Shown here piece by piece: positions 23,214-34,102 of a stretch of DNA of 64,000 bases. A program made the translations under genes and the position numbers. The notes beneath the pieces are model-generated. The model had not been told where the DNA came from and searched no databases. It saw only the letters and a list, made by a program, of their open reading frames with translations. Source of the DNA: Adiantum capillus-veneris (lineage: Eukaryota; Streptophyta; Polypodiopsida; Polypodiales; Pteridaceae); the NCBI GenBank assembly GCA_014529385.2, contig CM043963.1, positions 1,430,001-1,494,000 of the forward strand, in the 5' to 3' direction. The stretch's first letter is position 1; every line of letters begins with the position of its first letter.

Positions 23214-23803
23214 GCCGCCCACTATGAAGCCATGGCCGACCAAAAGCTTAAGGCTGCCCACTAAGGGTCGCCCACTTGATAAATTAAAGGGTTTTAGTGT
23301 GTAAGCAGAGAAAAAAAAGGAGGGCCATGGCGTTCAGCAGCAAGAACACAGGGAGAAAAGCTGCTCGCACCGATCGCTATAAGCCTCAGAAGGTGATGGC
23401 CATGAAGCAAAAATGGCTTGGCAGGTGAAGGTGATCAAGTTTCGAGCCAGTTGGACGCTTTTGGCGAAGCTTACTAGTTGGCCTGCCACATCATAGGGAC
23501 AAATCCCATGCCACGTCAATAGCGGCAGCGCCATTAAAGAGGGGGGGGGTGCTATTTTAAGGAAAAGGGGTTATTGCATGAAAAAAATGAGAGTTTGTGG
23601 TGAAACGAGCAAGGAGAGGAGATTGAGGGCAAGAGGCATTGAGGAGGTATTGAGAAGTGGACGAAGAAAGCAAAGCAAGGGAGGATTTCTCTCTCTCTCT
23701 CTCTCGTAAGCAAGAGAGGCTCGCTCTCTCTCTTTTGTCCTTGGCTAGTAAAGCAAGCAAAGGAGGAGGATCCAGGAGCTCGGAGGAAACAAGATAAGCA
23801 AGG

Positions 23804-23806
<3 letters not shown>

Positions 23807-23879
<73 letters not shown>
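23807..23879. repeat. (TC)n microsatellite in F 5' LTR
   Basis: About 36 TC units. The matching place in the 3' LTR has C31 followed by about 13 TC. A shorter TC run lies at 23690-23705. Confidence 0.95.
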
Positions 23880-23882
<3 letters not shown>

Positions 23883-24570
23883 CTTGAGAAGTAAAGCTCT
23901 CAGAGGAAGAGACAAGCAAGGAGTCAAAGGCACTGCAAAGGGGTTAAAGCTCAGCAAATTGGGATTCTTTCTCTCTCTTGTGGAGAGGAAGCCATTCTTC
24001 ACCGAGAAGATAAGTAGAAAGAAGTAGAAGGGAAAATTTTTGTGGCAGTTCAGCATGTTTAGTCTTACGTTCATCAACACCGAGCACCGGCAGACATTCT
24101 GAATCAATGAAGGCTAAAATAATTTGGCCTAGATTTTGTAAATAGGAGCTTAAACTCCTTAATTCGCAATTAATTTAGTTAACGGTTCTATTCACAGAAC
24201 CGCCTTGGCTATCGTGCGTTCGATTTTGTCGACATCTTGAAATTCAATTATTTTAGCACTTTGTTCCTGCTTCAAAGAGTTTACTTGACGATTTTGCACT
24301 TTGGTCCATCTTTTCTTCTCTCTTCTCCCACAGCTAGCAGCCTAGTGCTGACCCGGCTCACATTTTGAGTAGATATCCCCCGACACCTAGTGAACCCGAC
24401 GCCCGAGCCAGGGTGGGAAAATAGTTGAAGCCTTTGTCTACAGTGCAAGAGGCAGCCATGCAGTAGATGATGTAGCAGTTTGCAGCATCTTGTAGCAGCA
24501 CTAGGCTGTCCAACAACAACATAATCTGCAAGAGCATATTTGTAAAGCTCGGCAAAGTGTTGGAGAGAAG

Positions 24571-24943
24571 TTGCAGCGGTTTGAAGACCGAGATATTTCA
24601 AAATTTTGCAATTTTTATGAGCAGTCTATGGAAGATAATGGAATTGAAGACCATGACTCAGTGGAAGGATTTTATCTGATTGCAGTGCCGAAACTTAGGG
24701 CCCGGATTAAAGAAATTCAGGTGTCTCAAGGACCGAATTGGCAGGACTTCAACAAGGCCCTGCAAGAGGAATATTTTTTGGAAGATTCTCAAAGGGTGAC
24801 AATATAGAGTTTTATGAAGTGGGTGCATAAGAAGAGTAATAATCTATCTGCACGATAACTGTTACGAGAGTTTGAACAGAAGTTTGATCAGTTGTCATCA
24901 GGAGAACAACATTCTTTGAAGGATCAAAAGGTGGAATTGTTTA
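24571..24943 (+). pseudogene. Element F gag, part 1
   Basis: The sequence reads as a Gypsy capsid-type gag: 'EDRDISKFCNFYEQSMEDNG' early on, then 'NWQDFNKALQEEYFLEDSQR'. TAG follows at 24805 and the frame goes on to 'LREFEQKFDQLSSGEQHSL'. The solo LTR interrupts it at 24943/24944. The reading resumes at 25785 in the correct frame once one GTTTA copy is discounted. Confidence 0.72.
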
Positions 24944-25779
24944 TGTTAGGAAATAAGACGTAGCTAAATAGATAATTGAGTAGATTACCTAATGGAGAGA
25001 GACAGATTTATATACACGAGATTATAGAGTAGAGAGAGAGAGAGAGAGAGAGAGTACACACGATATACGTGGTTCACCCAATGTGGGCTACGTCCACGGG
25101 AAAGCAGCCACTCAATGGCTTTAGTACTTCAGAACAAGAAGTAGTTTACAAAGGGATTATACCCTTAATGGAGCTCCCGCCTTGCTTCACTCTCACCACC
25201 TCACACTCACCTTGTTGCATCAACTTCACACTATGAAATGTGTGTAGAAATGGCCTCCTTTTATAGGCCAAAAGGGCTGCCCTCTCTTATGAGAGGGCTG
25301 CCCTCTCTTATGAGAGACAACCATGTGTAGTCACCCTTATGCGAATAAGTCCAAATCGGACCCTCCAACCCGCCCATGTGTGGCCGCCCTTGAGAAGACA
25401 AGTCCGCTTTTGAATTCGGCCACCGGCCACCGGCCATTGACTTTCGACCACCGGCCACCGGCCATTGACTTCCGACCACCGGCCATCGGCCATTGACTAC
25501 CGGCCACCGGCCAACCAACCAGTTGTTTTTCGACCACTTTTCGGCCGCCGTCCGGCCATAATATTCCGGCGAAAAAGAATATTCCGGTGAAAAATAAGTC
25601 TTGGGGGCCTCCGCCCCCGAGGCCTTTAAAGTTGCCCCTGATTCTTGTCCGTGAAAATTTTGGTTTCCGGTGAGTGATTTTCCTTCACGCACGATGGCTT
25701 CTCCTCATAATGGGGGCCTTACAAATGTGCGCTTTTACCACAGAAAATTACAAGGGTAAATCAGGCTCCATACTTAACA
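24944..25779 (+). mobile_element. Solo LTR (836 bp) with 5-bp target duplication GTTTA
   Basis: The element runs from TGTTAGGAAAT to CATACTTAACA, with short inverted ends TGTTA/TAACA. GTTTA at 24939-24943 is repeated at 25780-25784. It includes 'cgtggttcacccaatgtggg', a TATA-like 'ccttttataggcc' near 25257, a (GA)n run at 25031-25053, a 21-bp duplication (25274-25315) and a 28-bp triplicate. There is no internal domain, so it arose by LTR-LTR recombination. A fragment of the same family lies at 8467-8663. Confidence 0.93.
25420..25512. repeat. Three 28-bp GC-rich tandem units in the solo LTR
   Basis: Units begin at 25420, 25448 and 25476, each 'ccaccggccaccggccattg' followed by 'actttcga' or a close variant. 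A partial fourth follows. Confidence 0.9.
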
Positions 25780-25784
25780 GTTTA

Positions 25785-26690
25785 TTCAAGCTACTGATCC
25801 ACGACTTCAAAAGAATTTGGTGCAATTATTGGAGGACCTGGCAGGAGAACTGGAGTTGACATCTGCTTGGAAAATAGTCTCTAAAGTGGGTGGTGAATAT
25901 GATTGTAAAACGACAGAAGCGAGTTCACAAGGAGATTGTGGTTGAGGTAATAGATGATTATGAAGTAGAGATTAAAGAGAAATCACCCTCAATAGTACCC
26001 AAGGTGGAGGGTCTTGTTCTCAATGATCTGGTAAAAGGTATTCAAGAGCTGAATTTAAATTTCAAAACTGTTAAATTTGAAGGGTTAGCTGCAAATGCGT
26101 TTACTTCCAAACCTAAGAAGCAGCAGCCACCCCATAAAAACATGGATAATCAATGCATGTGGTGCAATAGTAAAGACCATAGGTATGTGAAAGATTTTGA
26201 TTAGTTTGATGAAGCTTACAAGAAGAATGTGGTTTTCTGGAAAGATAGGAAGATTCATCTCAGAGCAACAGGAGAGATGCTCCGCTTAAACTTTGGTAGG
26301 GGCGGCATGAAGAATCTAGTGGAAGAAATACAGCATAATGTTTCTCTTGTGGAAGCAACTACATATGGGCTACAAGGTTGTGGTAAGGGAGATGATGAGG
26401 GCACATGTGCAAAGGGCCAGCTGTGGTCGTATGCTTTAAAGATAGCAGAAGCAGGTAAGGTAACATATGGGAAGTTACGACAGGTAGGGAATTCAATTCA
26501 AGAAACTATTGGGTGGATCAATCCAGTAGATTCTCGTTCAGTATATGCATATATTGCTAGAGATCAAGCCAATGAAGCTATGGTGAAAGAGAAGCGGAAA
26601 AGGGATGAAGAGGTTGCTAGGACATCAAAAAGGCCAACAAGATCTAACAGCAAACAAGAAAGAAGAAGGGCCTGCTCCTAGGCTTGCTCC
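25785..26690 (+). pseudogene. Element F gag, part 2, with zinc knuckle
   Basis: After the solo LTR the frame continues 'TDPRLQKNLVQLLEDLAGEL'. A later frame (25890-26204) leads to a zinc-knuckle-like CMWCNSKDHRYVKD (26154-26195), in which the last Cys is Asp. Downstream (26229-26681) the reading 'VFWKDRKIHLRATGEML' and 'LNFGRGGMKNLVEE' fits the gag-to-protease linker of this Gypsy group. Stops and frame changes show it is dead. Confidence 0.7.
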
Positions 26691-27330
26691 TAAAGTGGTT
26701 ATGGAGGAGGCGCCAAAGGACAAAAATCAAGGTAAGCCTAAGGGAGCCTTGTATAAACTTAAATATGATATTGAATTGGCTACAGATATGAAGAAGTGTT
26801 TTGAAGAGCGTATCTTGAATAGTAAAGTGGAGCTCACATTGGGGGATATTCTGGGAATTGCCAAGCGTGAGTTCCATGAGGAGATCATCGAAATTATAAA
26901 AAGGAAGCGACAGATACCAAGTGAGAAAGAGCCAAGATCAGTTAAGAGCCAAGTGTTTCGACCATTGAAGAAATTTTGGATGATTATGAAGAATATCTAG
27001 CAGCTCTTGAAGAAGAAGAGTCAAAGCCTATGGTGGTTACAAACTTGATTGTACCCAAGGTAAGAAACATGCAATTTAATGACAGGGAAGATGAAGAAAC
27101 TATACCCAAGAGTCACTTTTCAAGGACTCATTGGGCAAGAAAAATGATTGAGACTGTGGTAAATCTTGGTGACATTGAGGAGCCGGTCTTAGCCCTTACA
27201 GACCATGGTTCATATTTTAATTTTATGGCAAATAATTTGCACCAGAAGGTGAAGTGGCCTATTGATGTGGACCACATGTGGCAGATTCGAGCTGCCAACA
27301 TGCTTCCATGAGATCTTTACGGTGCATGCG
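26605..27330 (+). pseudogene. Element F pre-protease linker and aspartic protease with DHGS motif
   Basis: The first part (26605-27000) reads 'GALYKLKYDIELATDMKKCF', 'EERILNSKVELTLGDILGIA'. The second (26976-27311) contains the protease-like core 'GDIEEPVLALTDHGSYFNFM', with DHGS where DTG/DSG is usual. 'WPIDVDHMWQIRAANM' follows. I recall DHGS in other members of this Gypsy group, but cannot verify that here. The two parts overlap in different frames, so at least one indel is present. Confidence 0.65.
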
Positions 27331-28045
27331 CAAATGTCAAGGTAACTGTTGGGGATGTCTGTGATGAGAAAAACTTTTTTATATAGGAGCATTCCTCCTA
27401 CCCACTGTTTTTGGGACAGTCCTACATCACCGTTGTGTGGATGGAAACTAAGGTGCTAGATGATGGCTTGGCCTATGCCAAGGTTCGAAGCCGAGATGGT
27501 AAGAAAGCGATTCAATTTTCAAATGTATGTGTTGACCATACCAAGAACAAAGATAGTTTACGTGACCGTCCAATGCCAAAGATACGCAAAGAGTTCAAAG
27601 AACAAAGATTTGCTCAATATTTTCTTGGGTGCCACTATAAAGCGGGACTATGGTGGTACAAGTGAGGAAAAGTTCTTACAAAGAGAAACCTTTTCTTCAG
27701 CCTTTTTGGGATTGACATATGAGGGTTCAGTATCTTACACAAAATTTAATGATTTACCTAAATAGGAGAAACAATATGTTTCAAGTATTCAAAGTGAATT
27801 GCAGGGATGTGATGTGCTGGAACCAAATGATGTGATTTCAGGAATCTTGGAAGAGATTTCTTATGTTGACACTATGTCAGAGCTTAAGGATATCAGACAA
27901 AACAGGTTAGAAAGTGGAGCTAAATCTATGAAAGTGCACTCAATGGACATGTATGAAGAGCTGGACATATACCAGGCACTTATGCATATTGAGGATGACC
28001 TGGCTAAAGTAGATGAAGCACACGTAGAGACGAAGTACAAGACAG

Positions 28046-28328
28046 TTGCAAAGAAAGTGAGACCAGTGGCTACACCTTTACCAGAAGTAAGTGATGGGGT
28101 GATTAAAGAAGCTCACCAACCTATGCTCAGGAATCCTAAGAACATTGGGCATAAATTCACTAAGGAGACATTGCTAGGTAGAGATGAAGTACTAGAAATT
28201 TGCAAAGAAAGTGAGACCAGTGGCTACAACTTTACCAGAAGTAAGCGATGGGGTGACTTAAGAATCTCACCAACCTATGCTCACGAATCCTAAGAACATT
28301 GGGCATAAATTCACTAAGGAGACATTGC
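28046..28328. repeat. 154-bp period direct duplication in F pol
   Basis: A 129-bp block starting 'ttgcaaagaaagtgagacca' and ending 'aaggagacattgc' lies at 28046-28174 and again at 28200-28328, separated by 25 bases. A few substitutions and one gap distinguish the copies, so the event is not recent. Confidence 0.92.
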
Positions 28329-28399
28329 AGCAGCTGAACGTTGGAGAAGATGGTTTTCTCAACGAAGAGAAATCAAGTGGTTTCAAGGTATGCTCAAAA

Positions 28400-29137
28400 A
28401 ACACAGTAAGCTTTTGCTTTTGAGCCAAGTGAGATTGGGTGTGTGAATCCAAGTGTTGTTTCACCTATGGTTATATTCAATGTTCCTCACATGCCATGGA
28501 GCTTACATCCCATTCCAACTCGTAAAGATCACTTGCCAAAGCTTATCAGTTTGCTTAATGAGAAGATACAAATGGGAATTTTGGAGCCATCATGTGTGCC
28601 ATACTCCAATTGATGGTTCACGTTTCCAAAAGAAAATGGTACTTTAAGGTTCATACAAGATATGCAGCCGGTTAACAAGGTAGCAATACGCAATGTGGGT
28701 TTGGTCCAATTGTGGATGAATTTGCTGAAGCCTTTGTAGGTAGATCAATTTACTCCATGGGTGATCTTTACTTTGGATATGATCAATTTCAATTAGCTTT
28801 GGAGAGCAGGGATCTTACTATGATGCTTACACCTCTCGGGTTTGGTAAGGATGTGCACTCTGCCATAGGGTGCTACTAATTCTGTAGCTAATATGATGAA
28901 CGGCATGAATAAGGTATTAAGGACTTTATCCCTCATGTTACCGTGCCTTTCATTGATGATCTACCAATTAAAGGTTGTGAGGAAGGCTCAAATGATGAGG
29001 TAAAAGATTAGAGGGGATGCCGACAGTTTTTTGCTCAACATATTGCTGAGTGTGATGCTATTTTGTCTAGGATTGAAGAAGTTAACTTAACACTTTAAGG
29101 GCAAAAAAAAACTTTTGGTGCTAAAGAGGTTCTAATT
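28400..29137 (+). pseudogene. Element F reverse transcriptase remnant
   Basis: Pieces in several frames follow RT order: 'ILEPSCVPYSN', 'FPKENGTLRFIQDMQPVNK', 'IYSMGDLYFGYDQFQLALES' and 'GATNSVANMMNGMNK'. The active site reads 'VPFIDDLPIKGC', with FIDD in place of the usual YVDD. The gene is broken by many indels and stops. Confidence 0.75.
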
Positions 29138-29830
29138 GTGTGGCATATGTGCAGTCCAAAAGGTAGAAGGCCAAGTCTGGTTAAAGTTGAAGTTATTCAA
29201 AAGATGAAGGAAACGTGCTCTTCGGTTACTGAAGTTTGTCCGTTTCTGGGTGCATGTGTATTCGATTTTATTTGGCTGCCACATTTTGCTCATGTTGCAG
29301 AAGTGCTTTATCAATTGCTGAAAAAAGGTAAAAGATTTGTTTGGGAAGAAGTTCACACACATACTATCAAGAAATTAAAGAAGATGCTTCTTGAGGCTCC
29401 GACCTTGAGGAAAGTTGACTACAAATGTGGAAGGCCATTAATTTTAACAGTTGACACTAGCCCGACAGGTATTGGCTGGGCTATAGGTCACAATGATGAA
29501 GAAGGGCTCAGATATGCAGTTCAATTTGGAGCAAAAGTGCTTAATGCTCGCCAAAGAGGCTACCCACAGGTTAAGAGAGAACTTTGGGGTGTTGCTAGTG
29601 CTCTAAATTTTGATAAAGAATATTTTATTGGAGCTTCAATCGTGGTAGAGACAAATTGCTTGCCACTGATAGGGATGATTGCAAATTTCTCTACTCCGGA
29701 TATTGCTATGCTGCGATGGATAGCCTATATTTAGTCTCTTAACCTTGAATTTTTTCATATTATAGGTAGAGATAATCCCGTTGCAGATATGTTATCAAGA
29801 GATAGGTTTGAAGATGAAGAAGAGATGTTG
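29138..29830 (+). pseudogene. Element F RNase H
   Basis: The best-preserved part of F reads 'RPLILTVDTSPTGIGWAIGH' (first Asp), 'YPQVKRELWGVASAL' (Glu) and 'VVETNCLPLIGM', where the usual T-D is T-N. A stop (TAG, 29732) precedes 'RDNPVADMLSRDRF', the standard end of the domain before integrase. Confidence 0.8.
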
Positions 29831-29929
29831 ACCACAAGTGATGACACTAGCTTGAAGTTCTACACGTATTCTTATCTACATTCAAATTGTGGTAATATTG
29901 CTCATATTTTTTAGGTATTTTCTAAGGAG

Positions 29930-30434
29930 TTCTATTATGAAGAGTGGCTTTTGATCGGTTGCTGCCTTAGCACTCTTACTAAGCATGAAGGGTGGATGGA
30001 TCAAGAGTATAAAAGGATTAAAAAGAAGGCTTACGGCTATTTTTTGAAGGATGGACATTTATGGAAGCAACCAAAGCGCTCTAGAGGGGTACCGCAATGG
30101 GTTGTTTGTGATAAAGCGACCCAATAGCAGGTTATCAAAGAATTTCATGGAAGTCTATGGGCCGGACACAGAGGAGTCTGGGCATCTTTTGTCAAGATTA
30201 AGGATCATTATTGGTGGAAAGGTATGTATAAAGATGTGGCTCAGTTTGTGGAGGCATGCTTTATATGCCAACAGTATTCTAATGTGTGACATTGAGATGG
30301 ATTGCATCCCACCTATCCACTGGCTATGCACTACAAGTGGGTGGTGGACCTGATTACCATGCCAGTAGTGTTTGGAAGACGTGGTATATTGTTCTTGCTA
30401 GAGAAGATCTTACTAATTAGGTAGAATGCGTAAA
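29930..30434 (+). pseudogene. Element F integrase N-terminal zinc finger and start of core
   Basis: The reading includes 'KKKAYGYFLKDGHLWKQPKR', then the HHCC module with 'VIKEFHGSLWAGHRGVWASF' and 'CFICQQYSN'. Next is 'MHYKWVVDLITMP', and in a shifted frame 'WYIVLAREDLTN-VECVK' with one stop. Plus-strand homology ends at about 30434, where the same gene continues on the opposite strand. Confidence 0.75.
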
Positions 30435-30694
30435 GAAATCAAATCTTCTGTAGACATACCTTCTTCCCATGGCATTATGGTCCAAGAAATAACCACTTCC
30501 TCTGTAGGCATAATGGGTTTTCCCCATACATTAGCTCAAATGGTATAAAACATGTAACAAAACTATGTGAAGTTTGATCAGCCCATAAAGCAAATGGTAG
30601 GAGTTTAGGCCAATCACCAATATGTCCCTGGCATGCCTTTTCTAAAGCTTTAACAATAGGCGGATGGCCTCTTTCACTTTTACCATTACCCTCT
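30435..30694 (-). pseudogene. Inverted piece of F integrase, C-terminal half of the core
   Basis: On the minus strand this reads 'GNGKSERGHPPIVKALEKAC', 'GDWPKLLPFALWADQTSHSF', and at the far end 'PWEEGMSTEDLISLRI'. These belong to the integrase core and its trailing region. It starts at the target-site copy next to element E and matches the end of the piece at 42345-42515 once E is discounted. Confidence 0.78.
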
Positions 30695-31653
30695 TGTTGG
30701 ACGGGCGCGACTCACACACCCATGAAGTGCATGCAAACACTACCTAGATCAACATAATGTCAATTGAGGACACAGATGACACGATAGGCACACGGAGAAA
30801 ATCTCTTTAGCTTGTCAGGCTGAGACCATCCTACACATACAACACTTTGGAAGGCCAACTAAACCACAATCAAGAACCTCACTGCCCTCAACTACACCAC
30901 CTAGCCACATACACACATACGGAAGGTAACTCACCTAATCATGCCAGATTCATACGAAACTTAAGGAACACCATCCCCTCACTAGGATACACCTGTCCCT
31001 AAGCTTCTACACTCAAAACCCTCACTCTAAACCCATATGCGGAAAACGTGTAGGATGATAGAGTAGAATTTTGAAAGTGCCCGAAACTGAAATTTATGAG
31101 TACCTATGCATAGCTTATGTCGCCATGATTCTATAGACTACTAGTACGCAGAAAACAGACATCGTTTGATACACTTACGGCCACAAAAAGCTCGTAGATG
31201 CGTCGGCGTGTGCGCTTCGTCTCGCGTTGAATGCTTGGCATTGTCGTGTAGCTCTCCTCGAGCCTACAGCAATGGTGCAGTCGGATCTCCAATGTGTTGA
31301 GCGAGCCGGGCGTAGCGAGAGGATAAAGCTCACGCTCACTCTCTTTCTCTCTCACACACGGTAGACGGCAGTGCTAAAGTTTTGATTATGATTAAAAGTC
31401 CCCTTTACAAAATGACCTAGGTACCTTATATACTAAGGCTACCTTAGGTTTAACCAAAAATGGGGTTGAAAGGGTCAAATGGCTTTGTATTTACAATCTG
31501 CAAGTGCCATTGCACCCCGGCTTCTGAAACTAGAATAACTACTCATTACAAATGACGTTTATAGCCATAATCCGCAGCATTTCATAACTCGCAAAAGATA
31601 AGACTTTGGTACGAAACTTGAGTTATGTTGTGTTGTTGACCCAGCGGTGAACA
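30695..31653 (-). repeat. Element E 3' LTR
   Basis: The 959-bp LTR is a near copy of 41380-42339. On the minus strand a TATATAA box lies near 31430, and a purine tract 'gagagaaagagagtgagcg' follows about 90 bases later. Confidence 0.95.
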
Positions 31654-31668
31654 TTCCCCCCTTCCGCG
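31654..31668 (-). other. Element E polypurine tract
   Basis: The minus strand reads CGCGGAAGGGGGGAA directly before the LTR start TGTTCACC, the expected plus-strand primer position. Confidence 0.85.
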
Positions 31669-31721
31669 TTCATGTCGTCCCCGACATGACCAGATTGTCG
31701 ATGGCGATGTGGTCTTTGCTA

Positions 31722-32267
<546 letters not shown>

Positions 32268-33526
32268 TCTGATTACCCTTATGTCTGCTCTTTGTCATTG
32301 AGGACTTATTTGTTCTTGAGTGATCATGTTGTTAGTGTTGTCTGCAGCGTTGTTATTGTAGTCCATTCTTCGACTCGCCATTGAGGAGAAGTATGCTATG
32401 ATCTGAAATTGGTGCTCCAATTCATTTGTCAATTGATTTGAGTAGCATTTCCTTATTGTTGATGTAGAAGGAATATGTACAAGAGGATGGTGATAGGTGT
32501 CCTTAGATTAGGGTCTAAAACCTGGATGACCAAAGGGACAAAACCCGGTGGGAAAAAAATGCCTTTGGTATACGCTCTTATTGGAGTTGAGCAGTTGAAC
32601 GTGAAGTACACGTTCATGAAAGGTGTGTGCTTGGGTGAAACACGGAAAGAGTGCCTGATGCAAGTGCCAATTATGGGACACTCTATATGCATATGAGAAA
32701 TTTGTCACCAAAAGCATGCAATGTGAAAGAAGGAGATGATGGGTGCTTCGAGGAATAAATGTAGCACATGTGACATCAAAAGATGTCTCAATAGCTTCCA
32801 CCTTTCCAAGAAGGGTTGTCGACGTAGAAGTTTCTCCACTCGTATCTCACTGTGCTCAGTACGTGAGTGTCTTTTGGACCTTCTCCTTCACTTCACCAGA
32901 CTTAAGTACTTAGACTTCGACTCTTTTGCTCACCTATACCAGCATGAGCGACTCAACATAAATATGCTCAACTCTTCCAGCTTGAGCAGTACCTAGAATA
33001 GCTAAGACGCTTAGACCACAGAGAATATTACTTGAAGCTTTGGGACTAACACCTCACTCATTTTGTGGCTTACCTACTCGACTCTGACTTGTATAACTTG
33101 TCGGTTGCATGTTGACACTGCTTTGTGATAAGTTCTTCGGCTGTTGTAGTGGCTGTTGAGACATACTTCGTGAAGTTTCATCGTTTCCCCGTACCTTCTT
33201 CTCTTTGTAGTGCTCAGGCCTCTCGTCAATCTTTTCTTCATGTGGATTATGGATTTTTTTATTTTTTCTTAATAATAAACAAAGAAAATCTTAAAACGAA
33301 CTTAACAAAAGAAAAATCATTCAAATAGAAATATAAATGCTATGTACACTATACACAAGTCCCTAGGGCTCATATATGGATTTTGTCCCCATACTCCTCT
33401 ATAACACTACTATGAGGGCATATACTCTAAATTTCGTCAAAAAATTATCACAATAAAACGCAAAAATTCAATCTCACAAAACATTGCCCTCTAATAGTCA
33501 TAATGTTAGGTCCGCATTCAGAATGA
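32268..33526 (-). other. Element E 3' non-coding region
   Basis: No recognised protein is present. The part around 33200-33450 resembles element D at about 63420-63680 (for instance 'tatgccct[ct]ata' and 'ccctaggtgtgtgtata' against 'ccctagggacttgtgtata'), so it is an ancestral untranslated region. The part from 32268 to 33200 has no counterpart visible in the window. Confidence 0.55.
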
Positions 33527-33540
33527 CTCCCCCCTTCCTA
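33527..33540 (-). other. Internal polypurine tract conserved between E and D
   Basis: The minus strand reads TAGGAAGGGGGGAG followed by TCATTCT and ATGCGGA. Element D has a matching tract at 63299-63312, followed by GCATTCTCAAATGCGGA. It lies about 1.9 kb from the 3' LTR of E. Confidence 0.6.
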
Positions 33541-33799
33541 TTTGGAGTCATCCTTTACGACAGGGTATTGCAAAGGGTATGTGTTGTGCTTGGGCAATTA
33601 AAAGTTGTGCCTATGCAGGCCTTGTAATGTAGCCCTATTATGCATACACAGTCAATGCATGGAAAAGATTTATGTTGTGCAAGATGTGGGTATAAGCAAT
33701 TTGCTTATTGGCATTTTTTGGCGAGGCTTCCTATTCTAAGCAATGTAATGGTCTTTGAAGCTCCTATATCGTTGGTTGATTGAAGCGACTTTCTCTCTT

Positions 33800-34102
33800 C
33801 TAACTGTACTGTAATCGTAGGAAGAATTGTAAGAATTCAAGCGGCGATGCACTGACAGCAGTTTTGTTGTTCTTCTTTGGGACCCATTTCTTTGCGATTA
33901 TTGGCTCTTTTGTTGCTGGATCTCGTTTGGGAATCCATACTTGCCCGTGCTTCGTTTGTGTTTGAAGAAACTTCTTTCGGATCCACCTTTTTGTTGTGTG
34001 AGTCAACAGTGGTCTTTGCTTGAGCCCTTGTACGCTTGGTTGGGGAAGGTATTCAGGCTTTGAAAGTTGATACTGTGGTTGTTTTGGAATCCAAATGAAT
34101 TC
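33800..34102 (-). pseudogene. Element E W-[IV]-P-K repeat tail, downstream part
   Basis: After the stop of the long frame at 34103 the minus strand keeps the same style of sequence in another frame: 'KRWIRKK', 'HGQVWIPKRDP', 'AKKWVPKKNN'. A small indel probably separates it from the 888-codon frame. Function is unknown. Confidence 0.65.

Larger units (their letters stand above)
22291..24385 (+). repeat. Element F 5' LTR
   Basis: The 2095-bp LTR pairs with 42850-44934. It contains a PPR-protein fragment in its first half and (TC)n tracts in its second. In the PPR region it has lost frame relative to the 3' LTR. The sequence after the LTR, 'cctagtgaacccgacgcc', should hold the primer-binding site, but I could not assign its tRNA. 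Confidence 0.88.

Noticed and set aside
25308-25692. Trp/Pro/Val-rich minus-strand frames in the solo LTR
   Set aside because: They arise from the 28-bp GC-rich tandem units inside an LTR.
33125-33328. Plus-strand frame in the E 3' region
   Set aside because: No family match, antisense to the element, and the region is conserved with D as non-coding sequence.
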